From: Microcaldota archaeon
GTDB lineage: Archaea > Micrarchaeota > Micrarchaeia > Micrarchaeales > Micrarchaeaceae
DNA: 64,000 nt
Assembly: GCA_021799475.1 (NCBI GenBank)
Contig: JAJZAJ010000001.1
Span: 372,001-436,000 of the forward strand
Direction: 5' to 3'
A program made the translations under genes and the position numbers. Below, piece after piece: positions 7,962 to 17,265 of this stretch (positions are counted from its first letter, which is position 1; each line of letters begins with the position of its first letter). Below the pieces are notes generated by a model that did no database searches, was not told where the DNA came from, and worked only from the letters and a program-made list of their open reading frames with translations.

Positions 7962-9194
7962 CTAGAGCATCTCCAAAAAGTCGGGGTCCTCAAGATAACC
8001 CTTTATCGCATTGCCCAGTTTTACTGCTTCCGCTCCATCAACGACTCTATGGTCGAACGTGATGGTAAAGGGCAACACTTTTCCTACTGTCATCTTTCCG
8101 TTATCAGCGAAGACCCAATCCCTTATCGACATGATTCCCACTATTGCTACGTCAGGCGGGTTTATCATCGGCACAGCAAGGAAGCCGCCCCCCAGACTGC
8201 CAATGTTGGTTATCGTTATTGTCGTGTCGCGCATCTCATCTATCGTAATAGTCTTATCGGCTATCTTTTTGTGCAGCGCCTCTATCTCCTTCGCTATCTG
8301 CACTATGCTCCTTCTTTCAGCATCCTTTATCACAACCACCTTGAGCCCGTCACCGCTTTCCGCAGCGAGGCCGATGTTGTAGTACTTTTTGACTATTATC
8401 TCGTTTGTTTCATGGTCGTAGCTGGCGTTGAAGTGCTGGTTCTCCTTCAGTCCTTCAACCAGCGCCTTTATTACAAAAGGAAGGAAAGTAAGGTGTACGT
8501 CCTTCTCCTTCATTTTAGGCTTCTCCTTTATCACCATATTCCAGAGCTCCGTTGCATTTATCAGGTCCATGTGCGTCGCCCTCGGTATCTTCCACGACTC
8601 CTCCATGTTCCTTGCGATGGCCTTCCTTGTCATCGACATCGGAACTCTCTCTATTTTGTCATCGTGCTTCTCCTCAAGCGCCTCGGAGAACTTCTGTGCC
8701 GGAGCTGCCTGCTTAACGGCTCCGCCGGCGGCCGCTCTGACGTCATTTTCCATTATTCTGCCATTGGGTCCTGTACCAGTTATCCTTGAAATGTCTACAC
8801 CAAGGTCATGAGCGAGCTTTCTTACAGATGGCGTCGCTATTGCCTCTTTTGGCTTCTGCGCAGCAGGTCTCAGCGGCGCAATCTCGGTCTTCTTCGCCGT
8901 TGTGGTCATCTTTATCCCGACAGGCGGCTGTGCCGCTCCGGGCTTGTAGCCGTTTATCTCGTCAGCTGCGCCTATCGCGGCGACGACGTCACCAAGGTGC
9001 AGGATAGAGTCTTCCTTTGCAACCTCCTTGATCATGCCGCTGATCGGAGCAGGCACGTTCACGACTGCCTTGTCCGTTTCCACCTGCGCGACTGACTGGT
9101 CTTCCTTGACGGTATCGCCGTCCTTCACGAGCCACTTTATCAAGTGCCCTTCCGTTATTCCTTCACCAACATCAACAAATCTGATTTCCTTCAT
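7962..9194 (-). CDS. pdhC: Dihydrolipoamide acyltransferase (E2) of the 2-oxoacid dehydrogenase complex
   Basis: A 410-residue protein with all three E2 parts: an N-terminal lipoyl domain with ETDKA (lipoylated lysine K42), a peripheral-subunit-binding domain near 120-155 (TPSVRKLAHDLGVDISRI), and a catalytic acyltransferase core ending with FDHRVVDGA (H382, D386). It forms the scaffold of the complex with E1 alpha/beta, 16 bases upstream, and E3. Whether the substrate is pyruvate or branched-chain oxoacids cannot be decided from motifs. Confidence 0.95.
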   Translation of the reverse strand: MKEIRFVDVGEGITEGHLIKWLVKDGDTVKEDQSVAQVETDKAVVNVPAPISGMIKEVAKEDSILHLGDVVAAIGAADEINGYKPGAAQPPVGIKMTTTAKKTEIAPLRPAAQKPKEAIATPSVRKLAHDLGVDISRITGTGPNGRIMENDVRAAAGGAVKQAAPAQKFSEALEEKHDDKIERVPMSMTRKAIARNMEESWKIPRATHMDLINATELWNMVIKEKPKMKEKDVHLTFLPFVIKALVEGLKENQHFNASYDHETNEIIVKKYYNIGLAAESGDGLKVVVIKDAERRSIVQIAKEIEALHKKIADKTITIDEMRDTTITITNIGSLGGGFLAVPMINPPDVAIVGIMSIRDWVFADNGKMTVGKVLPFTITFDHRVVDGAEAVKLGNAIKGYLEDPDFLEML

Positions 9195-9210
9195 AGGCTC
9201 ACCCCAATTC

Positions 9211-10182
9211 TCATTCCTTCATTATCTTATCTATTGCCTCCATTACCTTCTTCTCATTTGGTATGTAGAAGTTTTCATATCCCGGGTAAGGGTACGGAAG
9301 GCTTGGGCTCGCAACTCTTAGCACCGGAGCGCTAAGCTCGAATATCGCCTTTTCAGCAATCCTTGCAGCTACCTCTGCTCCGGCACCGAACGAGAGGGAT
9401 GCCTCATGCACTATCATCGCCCTGCCTGTCTTCTTTACGCTCTTTATTATCGTTTCCTCGTCCATCGGGTTTATCGTTCTAAGGTCTATTATCTCAGCGT
9501 CCACGCCCATCTTCTCAACAGAATTCTTTACAGTCTGGACCATCGTGCCCCATGTTATTATCGAAAGGCCATCTCCCGGATGCACTATTTCCGCTTTCCC
9601 TATTTCGACTTCGTATGATTTCTCAGGGACCTCCTGCTTGAATAGCCTGTAGAGCTTTGTCGGCTCAAGGAAGATCACAGGGTCATCCATATGTGCTGCC
9701 TTTATCATCAATCCCTTTGCATCGTACGGAGTCGACGGCTCTACCACAATCAGCCCGCCGATATGGGCATAATACGCTTCAGGGCTGTCGGAATGGTGCT
9801 CCAGAGTCTTCACTCCTCCCGATACCGGGGTCCTGACTATCATCGGCAGCTTCATTGTCCCTCTTGTCCTTGTCCTGTATCTTGCCGCATGATTTATCAG
9901 CTGCGAGAATCCGAGTAGCATGAAACCGGCGAACTGGCATTCCGCAATCGGCCTAAGCCCAGACAGCGCCATGCCTATGGATGTCCCTATGATTCCGGAT
10001 TCCGCAAGCGGAGTGTCGATGACACGCCTTTCCCCGTATTTAGAGTAAAGCCCGTCCGTAACTCTGAAGACTCCTCCGTCCTTGCCAACATCCTCTCCCA
10101 ATATTACCGCATTCTTGTTTTCCTGCATTATGGTATCGAGGGCGCTGTTGAGAGCCGAAACCATGTTCATCATCATTGTCAT
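9211..10182 (-). CDS. pdhB: 2-oxoacid dehydrogenase E1 component, beta subunit
   Basis: A 323-residue transketolase-like beta subunit. Typical features are the ILGEDVGKDGGVFRVT and DTPLAESGIIG segments, and the C-terminal region with EASLSFGAGAEVAARI. It overlaps the alpha-subunit gene by four bases, so both are made together as an alpha2beta2 thiamine-diphosphate enzyme that decarboxylates the oxoacid and transfers the acyl group to lipoyl-E2. Confidence 0.95.
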   Translation of the reverse strand: MTMMMNMVSALNSALDTIMQENKNAVILGEDVGKDGGVFRVTDGLYSKYGERRVIDTPLAESGIIGTSIGMALSGLRPIAECQFAGFMLLGFSQLINHAARYRTRTRGTMKLPMIVRTPVSGGVKTLEHHSDSPEAYYAHIGGLIVVEPSTPYDAKGLMIKAAHMDDPVIFLEPTKLYRLFKQEVPEKSYEVEIGKAEIVHPGDGLSIITWGTMVQTVKNSVEKMGVDAEIIDLRTINPMDEETIIKSVKKTGRAMIVHEASLSFGAGAEVAARIAEKAIFELSAPVLRVASPSLPYPYPGYENFYIPNEKKVMEAIDKIMKE

Positions 10183-11252
10183 TCACCTTTCCAGTAATCC
10201 GCGGCAACCGCGGCATCCTCTTCCTCTTTCAGCGTCTGCGGCATATAACTGTATACTGTTTCAAACATATTTTTCGGATCAGGGACAAACGCCTCTGCCT
10301 TCTCCACCGCCTCATCTATCTTCTTTAGCTGGTCAGCTGCCATCGCATTCTCCAATGCCTCATTCCACAACCCCTTCCTTACCAGATAAGATTTCAGCCG
10401 CGCAATCGGATCCTTGGACTTCCACGCCTCAACGTCAGCATCGCTCCTGTATTTTGCCGGGTCATCAGCAGTTGTGTGCATGCTCATCCTGTAAGTGACG
10501 CATTCTATTATAGTAGGACCATTCTTCGAGTTCGCAATCGCGTCCCTCGTTGCCTTGTATACTGCAAAGACGTCGTTGCCGTCAACCTGTATTCCCGCTA
10601 TTCCTGCCGCTATCGCTTTCTGCGCAAGGGTCTGCGCTTTCGTCTGCCTGTTTCTTGGTTCTGATATCGCCCACCCGTTGTTCTCTATTATTACAACAAG
10701 CGGTACGCCAAGAGCACCAGCGAAGTTTATGCCTTCGTAGAAGTCACCCTCCGACGTCCCTCCATCTCCCACATATGCTACGACAGAAGCGCCAGTTCCT
10801 CTGTATTTCTGCGCGAACGCGACGCCAGTAGCGTGCGGCATCTGAGTTGCTACCGGAACATTATAAGGGAAGCCCCCTATCTTCGCGATGTCTCTATTGC
10901 CTTCCTCATAACCCTTCCAGTAAAGCATGAAAGTGTCAAGAGGCAGCCCTCTTACAAGATATACTCCATGCTGCCTAAAATTCGGCACAAAGAGATCATG
11001 TTCTCCCATAGCCATCGCGCTGCCTATCTGCGTAGCTTCCTCTCCTATAAGGGGGGCATAAGTAACTGCCCTGCCCTGCCTCTGCAGGCTCAGCACTTTG
11101 GCGTCAAGCGCCCTTGCGAACGACATAAACTTGTACATCGAGACGATTTTCTGCCCATCGAGCTCCTTCGGGATAAGGGATTCATCCGCATTTCCTTTCT
11201 CGTCAAGAATCTGCATGTAGTCAACAGATCCCTCATAAGCTTTGGATATCAT
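10179..11252 (-). CDS. pdhA: 2-oxoacid dehydrogenase E1 component, alpha subunit
   Basis: The thiamine-diphosphate-binding subunit, about 357 residues. YVGDGGTSEGDFYEGINFAG with the following NN is the ThDP motif (GDG to NN); the phosphorylation-loop-like HTTADDP is also present. ATG 11252 is preferred because GGTG lies 8 bases before it and the TATA at 11298-11305 would place transcription start near 11276, downstream of the alternative GTG at 11282. First gene of the E1-E2 operon. Confidence 0.93.
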   Translation of the reverse strand: MISKAYEGSVDYMQILDEKGNADESLIPKELDGQKIVSMYKFMSFARALDAKVLSLQRQGRAVTYAPLIGEEATQIGSAMAMGEHDLFVPNFRQHGVYLVRGLPLDTFMLYWKGYEEGNRDIAKIGGFPYNVPVATQMPHATGVAFAQKYRGTGASVVAYVGDGGTSEGDFYEGINFAGALGVPLVVIIENNGWAISEPRNRQTKAQTLAQKAIAAGIAGIQVDGNDVFAVYKATRDAIANSKNGPTIIECVTYRMSMHTTADDPAKYRSDADVEAWKSKDPIARLKSYLVRKGLWNEALENAMAADQLKKIDEAVEKAEAFVPDPKNMFETVYSYMPQTLKEEEDAAVAADYWKGE

Positions 11253-11297
11253 TGAAGCACCGGAATAGAATACAATACTCACTTATAGCAGCAAAGC

Positions 11298-11305
11298 AAT
11301 ATATT
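11298..11305. promoter_or_regulatory. Palindromic TATA box shared by two divergent genes
   Basis: AATATATT is its own reverse complement and lies between pdhA (minus) and the LUD gene (plus), about 25 bases before the expected start of each transcript. No second TATA candidate is evident in the short gap. Confidence 0.45.
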
Positions 11306-11334
11306 CGTTGCCCTGCAACTTACAAGAGGTCAAT

Positions 11335-11943
11335 ATGGCATGGGACAAGATCGCAGATTATGCAACGGTAAAGAGGACGATTTCTGCGCTGAAGTTGCAC
11401 AATATCGAAGCCGTGATCGCAAAGGACGGAGCGGAAGCGAAGGCGATGCTGCTCGCAATGGTACCGAATGGCTCAAAGGTATTCGTTGCGACATCTACTA
11501 CCCTTGAGCAGATCGGCGCCGCAAAGGAACTGGACGAGAGCGGCGCATATGATTCCGGAAGGAAAAAGATATCTGCAATATCGGATGCGAAGGAGCGCGC
11601 GCACGAAAGAAAGGCGCAGACGATCAGCGACTACACGGTTGGAAGCGTGCACGCGGTGACAGAGGACGGATGTATTGTAATAGCATCCGCATCAGGGAGC
11701 CAGCTGCCGGGATACGCGTTCAACGCCGAACATGTGATATGGGTCGTCGGCACCCAGAAAATAGTAAAGAACATTGAACAGGCGATGGAACGCATAGAGG
11801 AATACTGCGTCCCCCTCGAAAATGAGAGGGCTATGAAGGCATACGGCATCGGAACGTCGCTCAACAAGATACTCATAATTAGGAAGGAGGGAACTCCCGG
11901 CAGGATAAAGATAATATTTGTCACGGAGAATCTGGGGTTTTGA
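11335..11943 (+). CDS. LUD-domain protein (LutC/YkgG-like)
   Basis: A 202-residue LUD-fold protein. Seen features are TSTTLEQIG and the C-terminal VGTQKIVKNIEQAMERI segment typical of the family. Family members include the lactate-utilisation subunit LutC; here there are no LutA/LutB genes nearby, so the substrate is unknown. ATG 11335 follows GAGGT by a few bases; an upstream TTG/ATG-like start at 11308 is less likely. Its stop overlaps the ATG of the nitrilase gene. Confidence 0.8.
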   Translation: MAWDKIADYATVKRTISALKLHNIEAVIAKDGAEAKAMLLAMVPNGSKVFVATSTTLEQIGAAKELDESGAYDSGRKKISAISDAKERAHERKAQTISDYTVGSVHAVTEDGCIVIASASGSQLPGYAFNAEHVIWVVGTQKIVKNIEQAMERIEEYCVPLENERAMKAYGIGTSLNKILIIRKEGTPGRIKIIFVTENLGF

Positions 11944-12728
11944 TGAAGGTTAGGATCGCTGTAGTGCAGCCAAGGATAAAGGCTGGAGACGAAGCGTCAA
12001 ACCTGCGAAACGCAAAGAAGGTTCTTCTTGGAATAAGGGGAAAGGCAGACATAGTGCTGTTTCCCGAGCAGTTTCTCACGGGGCCTGTCGGGAAAAAAAC
12101 AGGAACGCTGAAATCCGAGAAAGAATATATCGACGATCTCGCGCCGCTCGCAAAGGCTGCTAAGACTGACATTGCGTTCGGTCTGATAGTCAACGGTAAC
12201 GGCACGGCGCTCAACAGGGCATACTATATCGATAGGAACGGGAAGGTGCTCGGGCGCTACACTAAATCCAACCTGTGGCACTCTGAAACAGATCAGGTAA
12301 AAAAAGGAAAGTCAATAAACGTGTTCAGAACACGGTTCGGCATGGTCTCTCTCGTCATCTGCTGGGATATTATGGACGACGTGCTCTTCAGGAGGATCGC
12401 AAAAAGAAAAGCTGAAATAATACTCTGCCCTGCGCTGTGGTGGAAAGGCAGCTCATCTCCAGGGATTAAGCGCGACAGGGAATTCTCAAGGAAGTTCGTC
12501 GACGCGATGTGCCTGTCAAAGGCGTATGGAAACAATGCAGTAATCGCATTCTCAAACGCAGCGGGCATATTGAGATTTGATGGATTCAGCGACGCTTCGA
12601 TAGGCAACTCGCAGGTTGCAGTCCCGTTTGCAGGATATGTAGCAAGAATTAATGGCAGCAGACAGGGGGTTGCGATAGCGTCAGTAGATATGGGGATTTT
12701 AAAAGAAGCAGCAGGGTATTTCGGATAG
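11943..12728 (+). CDS. Carbon-nitrogen hydrolase (nitrilase superfamily)
   Basis: A 261-residue nitrilase-fold enzyme with the full catalytic set: E42 in LFPEQF, K108 in YTKSNLW and C140 in VICWD. Members hydrolyse amides or nitriles; the substrate is not evident. ATG at 11943 overlaps the stop of the LUD gene, so the two are co-translated. Confidence 0.88.
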   Translation: MKVRIAVVQPRIKAGDEASNLRNAKKVLLGIRGKADIVLFPEQFLTGPVGKKTGTLKSEKEYIDDLAPLAKAAKTDIAFGLIVNGNGTALNRAYYIDRNGKVLGRYTKSNLWHSETDQVKKGKSINVFRTRFGMVSLVICWDIMDDVLFRRIAKRKAEIILCPALWWKGSSSPGIKRDREFSRKFVDAMCLSKAYGNNAVIAFSNAAGILRFDGFSDASIGNSQVAVPFAGYVARINGSRQGVAIASVDMGILKEAAGYFG

Positions 12729-12875
12729 CGCTATCCTATGTCACCATTGCAGCTCTCTATAATCTTTCTTATGATAAACTTTTTCGATGCCGGCATGCCT
12801 CTGCTAGATTCCAACTGCGGATAAGGTGCACAGACAGTATTTAGCTCTTTTTACCTATATTCATATGGTGAAAAA

Positions 12876-13082
12876 ATGGCGAGAGAAATAAGCAACTGCG
12901 AGTACAATGTGCACAAGCAGCTTGTCAAGAGGATGCAGTTTCTGTGGCACGCGGAAAGATATGCAAAGGAGTCTAGAAAGGACAGGCACGCGAAATGCTC
13001 TGCAATGTGGGGCAAGATAGTTGCAAACGAGAAAAAGAACGTAGCGCTGCTGCAGGAAGCCGTAAAGAGGGATTCAGCATAA
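12876..13082 (+). CDS. Small basic protein, unknown
   Basis: A 68-residue helical, Lys/Arg-rich protein with no membrane segment. The sequence GGTGA just before the ATG and a TATA-like stretch near 12838 support expression. No family recognised; a nucleic-acid or ribosome-associated role would be a guess. Confidence 0.6.
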   Translation: MAREISNCEYNVHKQLVKRMQFLWHAERYAKESRKDRHAKCSAMWGKIVANEKKNVALLQEAVKRDSA

Positions 13083-13198
13083 TCCGGGCATATGGCACAA
13101 GCACGGCTCCGGCTCAAAAGAGCATACGAGCAATAGAAGTAGATGCAGGGATGCTTAATATGGGTTACGAGTTATTCTGATTACAGCGCAGTGGTTAT

Positions 13199-14233
13199 AT
13201 GGAGCAGCAGGGCAATCGCGAGGAGCAAAAAGAAATGAAGACAGAACTTCTTGTAATGTTAGGTATCGGCTCGTTTATTCTAGTGCTGGGTTCAGTATTC
13301 ATGATACAGCTCTTCTCAGTCATGTATGGAGCGGCTATAGGTGCAATAGCGCAGAGCGTCTCAGAAAATGCTCCTGTGGTGCAGGGATTACAGTCCGCAG
13401 TGTTACAGGTTAACTCGCTGCACAGCAGCATAATGCAGTCATATGTGGTTCTGATAATCGCGCTGATGCTTCTGTCGACTGCGTTCCTGATGTTTATAAG
13501 AAGGCAAGAGCGCGGGACAAACACCGTAAGGAAATATTCAATGATGCACGGAGCATTAGCCGTCGTCTATCTTATGATGATATTCATAGTCTTCGTGCAA
13601 TTTTACGCGGATATATCTTTCATTTACATAGATGCCATATATTTCGGCGTGGCGCTCTGCCTGGTAGTCGATGGATATCTGAATTATGCAGTAAGGATGC
13701 AGGAGCACCCAAAGAAAGCAAAAATAAAGAGCAGTGTCTCTATAGACCCGAGCAAGCCTTTTTCCAATGTGCTGAACATACATGAACACCTGTTCGCAAA
13801 CCTGTCGGGAAACCTGTATATAATAGATAAGCATTTCAATTCCCAGGCACTTGCAAATTTCCATAGGCTGTTCTCGGGCGCGGAATCAAATGTTAAAAGC
13901 ATAAGCGTCTTGACATCTACGGATATGCTGGATGCCGGATTTCAAAGCAACGTGAATGACTTCAGAAGAGAATTGGAGTTGATGGGGATAAGGCTCGACG
14001 TGCGCATCATGGACGACCGGGACAGGGTAGAGCAGCACGAGCGTCTGATAATGGATGACGGGAAGGCCTTCACAATCCCTCCTTTTAACATAATAAATAA
14101 GAGAAGCGAACACATAAACAGGATAGGGTTTGGTGAGGCGAAACGGCGCTTCGATCAGCTGTATAGCAGGTCGATAACATTGGAGAACCATGCTGTAAAG
14201 AATGCTAGAGGACAGGAGCAGAACCATGGTTGA
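13199..14233 (+). CDS. Membrane protein with a C-terminal PLD-like domain
   Basis: A 344-residue protein with four hydrophobic helices (about 15-45, 80-100, 118-140, 143-163) and a soluble C-terminal part from about 175. That part has NLYIIDKHFNSQAL and HERLIMDDGKAFTIPP, the pattern of one phospholipase D-like half domain (H-x-R/K plus D), but no complete HxKxxxxD motif, so it may be a binding rather than a catalytic domain. Unknown role; convergent or co-directional partners do not help. Confidence 0.65.
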   Translation: MEQQGNREEQKEMKTELLVMLGIGSFILVLGSVFMIQLFSVMYGAAIGAIAQSVSENAPVVQGLQSAVLQVNSLHSSIMQSYVVLIIALMLLSTAFLMFIRRQERGTNTVRKYSMMHGALAVVYLMMIFIVFVQFYADISFIYIDAIYFGVALCLVVDGYLNYAVRMQEHPKKAKIKSSVSIDPSKPFSNVLNIHEHLFANLSGNLYIIDKHFNSQALANFHRLFSGAESNVKSISVLTSTDMLDAGFQSNVNDFRRELELMGIRLDVRIMDDRDRVEQHERLIMDDGKAFTIPPFNIINKRSEHINRIGFGEAKRRFDQLYSRSITLENHAVKNARGQEQNHG

Positions 14234-14265
14234 AAACACAACCGAAGACGTAAGAGGCAAGCAGA

Positions 14266-14280
14266 ATATATTTATATATT
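14266..14280 (+). promoter_or_regulatory. TATA box of the large pilin-leader protein gene
   Basis: ATATATTTATATATT precedes a likely transcription start near 14300 and the ATG at 14350. Confidence 0.45.
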
Positions 14281-14349
14281 GCTAGTGCATTACCAACAGG
14301 TGTCTGATTGGCTGCTTCATCAAGCAATTCTATTCATCAAAGGAAAAGG

Positions 14350-17121
14350 ATGTTGCACAAAAGGAAAGCGCAGTCCGCCATGGAGTATCTTGTCACTTAT
14401 GGCTGGGCGATACTGATAATAGCGATCGCGGTAGGCGTGCTGGTATTCTTTGTGGTTCTTCCCTCATTTGCCGCACCACCTGTCTGCAACGTAAGCGCCC
14501 CCCTAGTCTGCCAGGACCTTCTAGTATCGGCAAATCCTACTAATACTGTAATAACGGTTAATATAATCAACAACCAGCAGCTTGCCCTCGACAACCCGAT
14601 ATTATTCGCCAATATCAACGGCACAAATACTTCCGCGGCAGCGTGCCTTCCCGCCTACATGCCTTCCGGACAGTTTTCTGTCTGCAGGCTGACGATAAAT
14701 CTGCCGTCAAAACAAAACCAGGCGTATTCCGGAAGCCTTTATTTCAAGGTCAACAACTGCGCGCTGCTCCCTAATTTCAGCATAACCGGCAACTGCATCG
14801 GCGCTCCTGTACAGACAATATCCGGCTCATTCGATACAAAAGTCGGCGGCCCATCCTCATATTCCGCATCAACCACAAGCATCTCAACAACGACTGCTCT
14901 TATAAACAGCACGACTACCTTAGGAACGTCTACCGCAACGACCACTGCTCCTGCAACTACAACTTTCACTCCGCTGACGATAGCAGCTCCATCAGCAAGC
15001 GTTGCAGCAATGGATCTCGGTACAGGCTCAATATCATTATCCGATTCCGGCGCATCAGGGGGTGAATCGCCTTACAGCTACCAGTGGTACAACAACTGGA
15101 ATGGCGGCGCTTACGGGGCAATATCCGGTTGCACGTATACAACATGCTCCTTCACTCCTGCCGTTTCAGGTACGTTCGACTTTTACATAGTGGCTGATGA
15201 TTCGGAAACGCCGGTAGCAACAGCGCAGTCATCCATCGTGTCAGTGACTGTATATCCGACGCTAACTCTTGCGGCTCCATCTCCTTCAAACGTAAAGATG
15301 GACCAACGCCAGGGCATAACGCTGTCCACAAGCGCCTCAGGAGGCGAATCGCCTTACACTTATTCATGGTATTTCGAGCCTCCGGGATCCGGAACCTACT
15401 ATCTGGATAGCAGTTGCTTAAATTCATCATGCACCTTCCCGACAAACACTCTGACAACTATAGGCACATTCAATTTCCGTGCCACAGCAACAGACTCGCT
15501 CAGCAATGTGGTCACATCCTCAAGCAATCCTGTCACATTGTACGATGCTCTATATACGCCGTTGCCGTCTGCTTTAGGCGGTCTTCTAGACGTCGGACAG
15601 TCGTTAAGCGTAGGCAGTGAAAATGTTGGTGGTGGCACAGGTAGCTACGCATATCAATGGTATGCGCTCTGGCCATCTACAGAGACAGGGTCGTGCAGCC
15701 TGGCAAACATCGGCTTTTGGAAATACGGCTGCTACAGTGCATTATCCGGGGCGACAAGCAGTTCATACTCATATTCATCAAGCTCTAGCCAGCTCTCTCC
15801 ATCAGGAACCAATAGTTCTGTTTTCTTCTATATGAACTACACGGACACTGGTGTATCGAGCCAGGCAACACCGACCGCCATGGCTTCAATGAATATAATA
15901 GCAAACGTGATACAATATGGACTGCGTCCAGACATGGCACCCACGCAGACCCCAAGCAGTTTGACGATTATGGCAGGAAATGTCTTTAACATATCAATCG
16001 CATCGAACGGTGGTACTGGAAGGTACAGCTACCAATGGTATTCAGAATCGCCATCACAATATTCTGGTTGCGGTTCACCAGATCCTCTCACCTGCGGCAG
16101 TGCGCTAGGAACGCCAATAGATAAATACGCAGTAGGGTGGAGCAATGTTAAATTCACTTTGTCTACACAGACAAGCACGCAACAGGGTACGTGGTATTAT
16201 GCGGTGCAAATATGTGATATAGGCACAGTGATAGGAAAGCCCTGCAGTGACACTGGCAGTGCATCTACGGCTGTTGACATAGTTGCGCCATATTCGCCTC
16301 CACCATCATCACCGCCATGCCAACTAACAATCAGCTCAAGCACCTCTCTTGCCACTGACCTGAAGACATTATGTGACATCACAATAGATAGCGGTGCAAT
16401 ACTTACTACAGACGGATTCAGCATAATAACGGGCAATGCGCTTGTGAACGACGGAACGATTGCGTCAACACCTGTCGGCAATGGCGGGATGGGAGGCAAT
16501 ACTGTATATCCATCTGCCACATCAGGCGGTAGCATGTTTAACTCATATGGCGGTAGCGGAGGGGGCGGAGGAGGCATTACTCTATTACAGATACCGGCCA
16601 CCGGCGGTTTTGGAGGGAACACCTTAGCTGCAGGAGGTCTTGGTGGCGGTCCAGCTAATAATTATGGAGGAAATGGTGCAACTCCATCTGCGCCATCTCT
16701 GAGCTCTTCCCTATTAAACACATGGTACGGCAACGGGATGCAAAATTATATTGAAGGCGCAGGTGGTGGAGGCGGAGGTGATGCTTACGCTGATACGAGT
16801 GTTGAAAATCCAACTGGCGGTACTGGTGGCAGTGGCGCATTTGGGGTGTACATACAAGCGAATAGCATTACTGCTGGGACAGTAGATGCAGTGGGCAACA
16901 GCGCCGGTTCCTGCAATGGAGGAGATGGCGCAGGCGGCGGAGGCGGCGGTGTTATTGTATTTGCATATGGTGCAGGCGGTTATTCCAGCGGGACTACAAA
17001 TACAGGTGGCGGACTTGGAGGTGCAAGCTGTGGCACTCTTACCAGTACATATGGAGGCAATGGCGGAAACGGCCAAGTACTAACATATAATTATGGAAGC
17101 TCGCCTCCTGTGGCTCCATAA
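14350..17121 (+). CDS. Very large surface protein with class III (pilin-type) signal peptide, Ig-like repeats and Gly-rich tail
   Basis: About 923 residues. The start has HKRKAQSAMEYL followed by a hydrophobic helix, the class III signal processed by a prepilin peptidase. A Ser/Thr-rich linker follows, then four Ig/PKD-like modules each marked by GG-x-(S/T)-PYxYxW(Y/F)-type strands (from about 15050, 15340, 15640 and 16015), and a C-terminal part (from about 16450) rich in GGxGG. Domain roles are inferred: cell-surface fibre or adhesin. ATG 14350 after AAAGGAAAAGG is preferred over TTG 14308. Confidence 0.8.
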   Translation: MLHKRKAQSAMEYLVTYGWAILIIAIAVGVLVFFVVLPSFAAPPVCNVSAPLVCQDLLVSANPTNTVITVNIINNQQLALDNPILFANINGTNTSAAACLPAYMPSGQFSVCRLTINLPSKQNQAYSGSLYFKVNNCALLPNFSITGNCIGAPVQTISGSFDTKVGGPSSYSASTTSISTTTALINSTTTLGTSTATTTAPATTTFTPLTIAAPSASVAAMDLGTGSISLSDSGASGGESPYSYQWYNNWNGGAYGAISGCTYTTCSFTPAVSGTFDFYIVADDSETPVATAQSSIVSVTVYPTLTLAAPSPSNVKMDQRQGITLSTSASGGESPYTYSWYFEPPGSGTYYLDSSCLNSSCTFPTNTLTTIGTFNFRATATDSLSNVVTSSSNPVTLYDALYTPLPSALGGLLDVGQSLSVGSENVGGGTGSYAYQWYALWPSTETGSCSLANIGFWKYGCYSALSGATSSSYSYSSSSSQLSPSGTNSSVFFYMNYTDTGVSSQATPTAMASMNIIANVIQYGLRPDMAPTQTPSSLTIMAGNVFNISIASNGGTGRYSYQWYSESPSQYSGCGSPDPLTCGSALGTPIDKYAVGWSNVKFTLSTQTSTQQGTWYYAVQICDIGTVIGKPCSDTGSASTAVDIVAPYSPPPSSPPCQLTISSSTSLATDLKTLCDITIDSGAILTTDGFSIITGNALVNDGTIASTPVGNGGMGGNTVYPSATSGGSMFNSYGGSGGGGGGITLLQIPATGGFGGNTLAAGGLGGGPANNYGGNGATPSAPSLSSSLLNTWYGNGMQNYIEGAGGGGGGDAYADTSVENPTGGTGGSGAFGVYIQANSITAGTVDAVGNSAGSCNGGDGAGGGGGGVIVFAYGAGGYSSGTTNTGGGLGGASCGTLTSTYGGNGGNGQVLTYNYGSSPPVAP

Positions 17122-17265
17122 TATAAATCGCAACGCTGCGATATTCTTTCTATATAGTCATCAAAATCAGATGAACTTAATGGCTAAAAACCTTGAGTTT
17201 TAACGGAATTATCCAAACAACAAGGGAAACGATAATGTTTTATATTTGATATGTTGCACATAATT

